This document shows positions 62,176-64,000 of a DNA stretch of 64,000 nt, piece by piece. Each line of letters opens with the position of its first letter. Position 1 is the first letter of the stretch. The stretch is from positions 1-64,000 of the forward strand of contig JAQTNK010000002.1 of NCBI GenBank assembly GCA_028713915.1, written 5' to 3'. The DNA comes from Rhodocyclaceae bacterium (lineage in GTDB: Bacteria > Pseudomonadota > Gammaproteobacteria > Burkholderiales > Rhodocyclaceae). Position numbers and translations under genes: made by a program. The notes beneath the pieces are model-generated. The model was not told where the DNA came from, made no database searches, and saw only the letters and a program-made list of their open reading frames with translations.

Positions 62176-63581
62176 ACCGGATGCGGCTGGAGTCCGCGCG
62201 GGGCGTCGGATTCCTGCGGCGAGACGACGCGATTGCGCCCTTGCTGCTTGGCGCGGTAGAGGCACTCGTCGGCGGCGGCGAGCAGCGCTTCCACCGACTG
62301 CGCCGCGGAGGAACGCGCGGTCGCCACGCCGATGCTCACCGTCAGCGGACGGGGCGCGGCGCCGCGCCCGTGCAGGGCTTCGACGCGCTGGCGGATTTCC
62401 TCGGCGACGTCCGCCGCGCCCTCCAGTCCGCATTCGGGCAGGACGACGACGAATTCCTCGCCGCCGTAGCGCACCGCATAGTCGCCGAACCGGTGCACCC
62501 GGCCGCCCAGCGTGCGGGCCAGGGCGCGCAGGCATTCGTCGCCGACGCCGTGGCCGTTCTGGTCGTTGATGCGCTTGAAATGGACGGCATCCACCATCAG
62601 CACCGAGACCGGATAGCGGTAGCGCCGGCCGCGGCCGAGTTCCTCGGACAGCTTGTCCATCAGGTAGCGGCGGTTGAACAGGCCGGTAAGCGGATCGTGC
62701 ATGGCCTCCTGCTCATGAAAGGCGGCGCGGATTTCGGCGTCGCGGTGCAGGCGGAAATTCTCGATCAGCAGCGCCGTCATCACGGCGGCCGCCGACGCCA
62801 GGCTCAAGCCGTGGCCGACGTACCAGCCGGCGGTATAGCGCGCGGACCCCGCCAGCGACAGCAGGACGTCGAGCGTGAACGCCAGCATCGCCAGCGCCAG
62901 CCACAGATAAAGCAGCTCGCGCAGGCGCGTCATGTAGACCACCGCCAGCAGCGTCAGGACGTTCAGCGCCACCACGGCGCCGGCCATGAAGCTGCCCGCC
63001 AGCTGGTAGCCATCGCCGTCGCCCATGACCATCGGCAAGGCGTCGGCATAATGGAGAATCGCCGTGGCGGCCGCGGCGGCCAGCGCGAGCCCGAGCGCCA
63101 GCGGAAACAGGTCGGCGAAGCGCTCGGCCGCTGCGTTCGTGCGCGGCCGGCCCTCGGCCTTGGCCCGGGCTTCCAGCGCCAGCAGCACGAAGCAGGGAAA
63201 CCCGGCATGCCAGAGAACCCACAGCCAGCGCGCCGCCAACTCTTCGCTCGGCGTCGGCGTCAGCGGCCGTTCGACCAATCCCGGAAAAGTGAAGAACACC
63301 GCCATCGACGCCACGGCGGCGAACGCATAAGCACCCCCGAGCCACGCCAGTGCGCGCGTCGATGCCGATACGCCGGCGACGACATGCAGAGCCAGGAACA
63401 AGGCGATCTCGCCGTCGAGCAGCACCACGCCGGCCAGGTACATCGCCTCGAACCATGGCCTGACGGTCCACGGCTCGCTCATCACGGGCACGGTCAGCGC
63501 CGCGACGCTCGCCAACACCACGCCGCTGCCACCGGCCCACGCCAAGTGGCGATGTCGCGCCGCTGCAGTGCTGTCCAGCAT
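62172..63581 (-). CDS. Membrane GGDEF protein (MASE-like sensor)
   Basis: A 469-residue protein with seven or eight N-terminal membrane segments (about residues 10-290), resembling MASE4-type sensors. A GGDEF domain follows with the intact GGEEF active site (RYGGEEFVVVLPE) and an N-terminal HDPLTGLFNRR segment. It should make c-di-GMP in response to a membrane signal. The start at 63581 has a weak ribosome-binding site. It overlaps the K+ channel start by four bases. Confidence 0.88.
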   Translation of the reverse strand: MLDSTAAARHRHLAWAGGSGVVLASVAALTVPVMSEPWTVRPWFEAMYLAGVVLLDGEIALFLALHVVAGVSASTRALAWLGGAYAFAAVASMAVFFTFPGLVERPLTPTPSEELAARWLWVLWHAGFPCFVLLALEARAKAEGRPRTNAAAERFADLFPLALGLALAAAAATAILHYADALPMVMGDGDGYQLAGSFMAGAVVALNVLTLLAVVYMTRLRELLYLWLALAMLAFTLDVLLSLAGSARYTAGWYVGHGLSLASAAAVMTALLIENFRLHRDAEIRAAFHEQEAMHDPLTGLFNRRYLMDKLSEELGRGRRYRYPVSVLMVDAVHFKRINDQNGHGVGDECLRALARTLGGRVHRFGDYAVRYGGEEFVVVLPECGLEGAADVAEEIRQRVEALHGRGAAPRPLTVSIGVATARSSAAQSVEALLAAADECLYRAKQQGRNRVVSPQESDAPRGLQPHPV

Positions 63582-63682
63582 AGTCTTGGCCCCCGGGCAA
63601 TCGCCTCTCGGCGGTGAGACCGGCGGCGGCAACGAAAGTGCCGCTCGCCGGCGTCGACGCCGGGCGCGCGGCGCGCGCGGCC

Positions 63683-64000
63683 TCAAGCCGCCCGGCGCGG
63701 GCTCGTCTGCGCCTGCATCTCGGCAAAGCCGGCGGCGGCCTTCTGCACCTCGGCCGGGAAATCCGCGAACTCCTGCACCTGGCGCACTTCGATGATCTCG
63801 TTGTCCGCCGCCGGGCAACGCGCGGCCCACGCCAGCGCCTCGTCCAGCGAATTCGCCTGGATCATCCAATAGCCGCCAAGCGTTTCGCGCGTGTCGGGGA
63901 ACGGCCCGTGCGTCACTTTCGGCTTGCCGCCGGAGAAGCTGACGCGCGCGCCCATGGCCGGCGGGTGCAGGCCTTCGAGCGCCAGCAGCACGCCGGCTTT
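63683..64000 (-). CDS. YCII/DGPF-domain protein, cut by window end
   Basis: The frame is open to the window end, so the N-terminus is missing. The visible ~105 residues contain the VTHGPFPDTRETLGGYWMI block, with the family's DGPF-like core, and a AAADN-type acidic segment. YCII-related proteins are small ferredoxin-fold proteins often paired with ECF sigma factors. Function here is unknown. Confidence 0.85.
   Translation of the reverse strand, partial: KAGVLLALEGLHPPAMGARVSFSGGKPKVTHGPFPDTRETLGGYWMIQANSLDEALAWAARCPAADNEIIEVRQVQEFADFPAEVQKAAAGFAEMQAQTSPRRAA

Noticed and set aside
62181-63617. 478-codon plus-strand frame
   Set aside because: Antisense shadow of the membrane GGDEF gene.
1-64000. 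CRISPR array, rRNA or complete insertion sequence
   Set aside because: No regularly spaced short repeats with unique spacers, no rRNA-like sequence, and no transposase other than the serine recombinase were seen.

Overview
The window is a high-G+C proteobacterial chromosome segment. It is most likely from a betaproteobacterium, judging by the type-2 LeuA with a divergent Lrp regulator, the many GGDEF/EAL proteins, the KirBac channel and the GTA/siphophage-type tail genes. The species cannot be told from the sequence. About 1-11.1 kb is the right-hand part of a siphovirus-like prophage: end of the tape measure, DUF2460, DUF2163, NlpC/P60, J-like tip protein, fibre/decoration genes, a clean terminator, then a holin-like/endolysin/Rz/Rz1 lysis cassette. 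No integrase or right attachment site was found.

From 11.2 to 38.7 kb lies a defence island of visibly lower and uneven G+C. It carries a complete DNA phosphorothioation (PT) modification set, dndA divergent from dndBCDE. A tail-to-tail second operon (28.3 to 17.6 kb, minus strand) has none of the usual dndFGH genes. It encodes a PT-associated methyltransferase-like protein with an unusual C-terminal M15/Hedgehog-like domain, a PLD-nuclease/SF2-helicase fusion, and two paralogous three-gene modules (tiny helical protein, DndD-like SMC ATPase with a Cys hook, Dnd-associated-protein-4-like protein). With DndD this gives three SMC-type ATPases in one island. Next come a HARE-HTH/Mrr nuclease, a DUF262-HNH (SspE/GmrSD-like) protein, and a coupled operon of HTH protein, GIY-YIG nuclease and MORC/GHKL ATPase. 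The island ends in a mobile module: a large serine recombinase coupled to two ParB/RepB-like proteins, a Cys-rich ORF whose 3' end carries three 17-bp DNA repeats, and a small gene behind a LexA-like box.

From 39.5 to 46.2 kb are yedK, a DUF2905 gene, a sixA-like phosphatase, then an unexplained cluster. This holds a branched-polyamine-synthase-like methyltransferase, an unknown protein, a divergent HTH/ImmA-protease/PIN triad, an unknown protein and a P-loop kinase-like protein.

The rest is ordinary chromosome with heavy c-di-GMP content: a GAF-GGDEF-EAL protein, a PAS-GGDEF cyclase, two decayed GGDEF genes and an MCP fragment, a DUF4142 protein, an RluA-type pseudouridine synthase, a VOC protein, leuA/lrp, a hybrid histidine kinase coupled to a substrate-binding protein, an FMN reductase, and a KirBac channel coupled to a membrane GGDEF protein. 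It ends in a cut-off YCII-domain gene.
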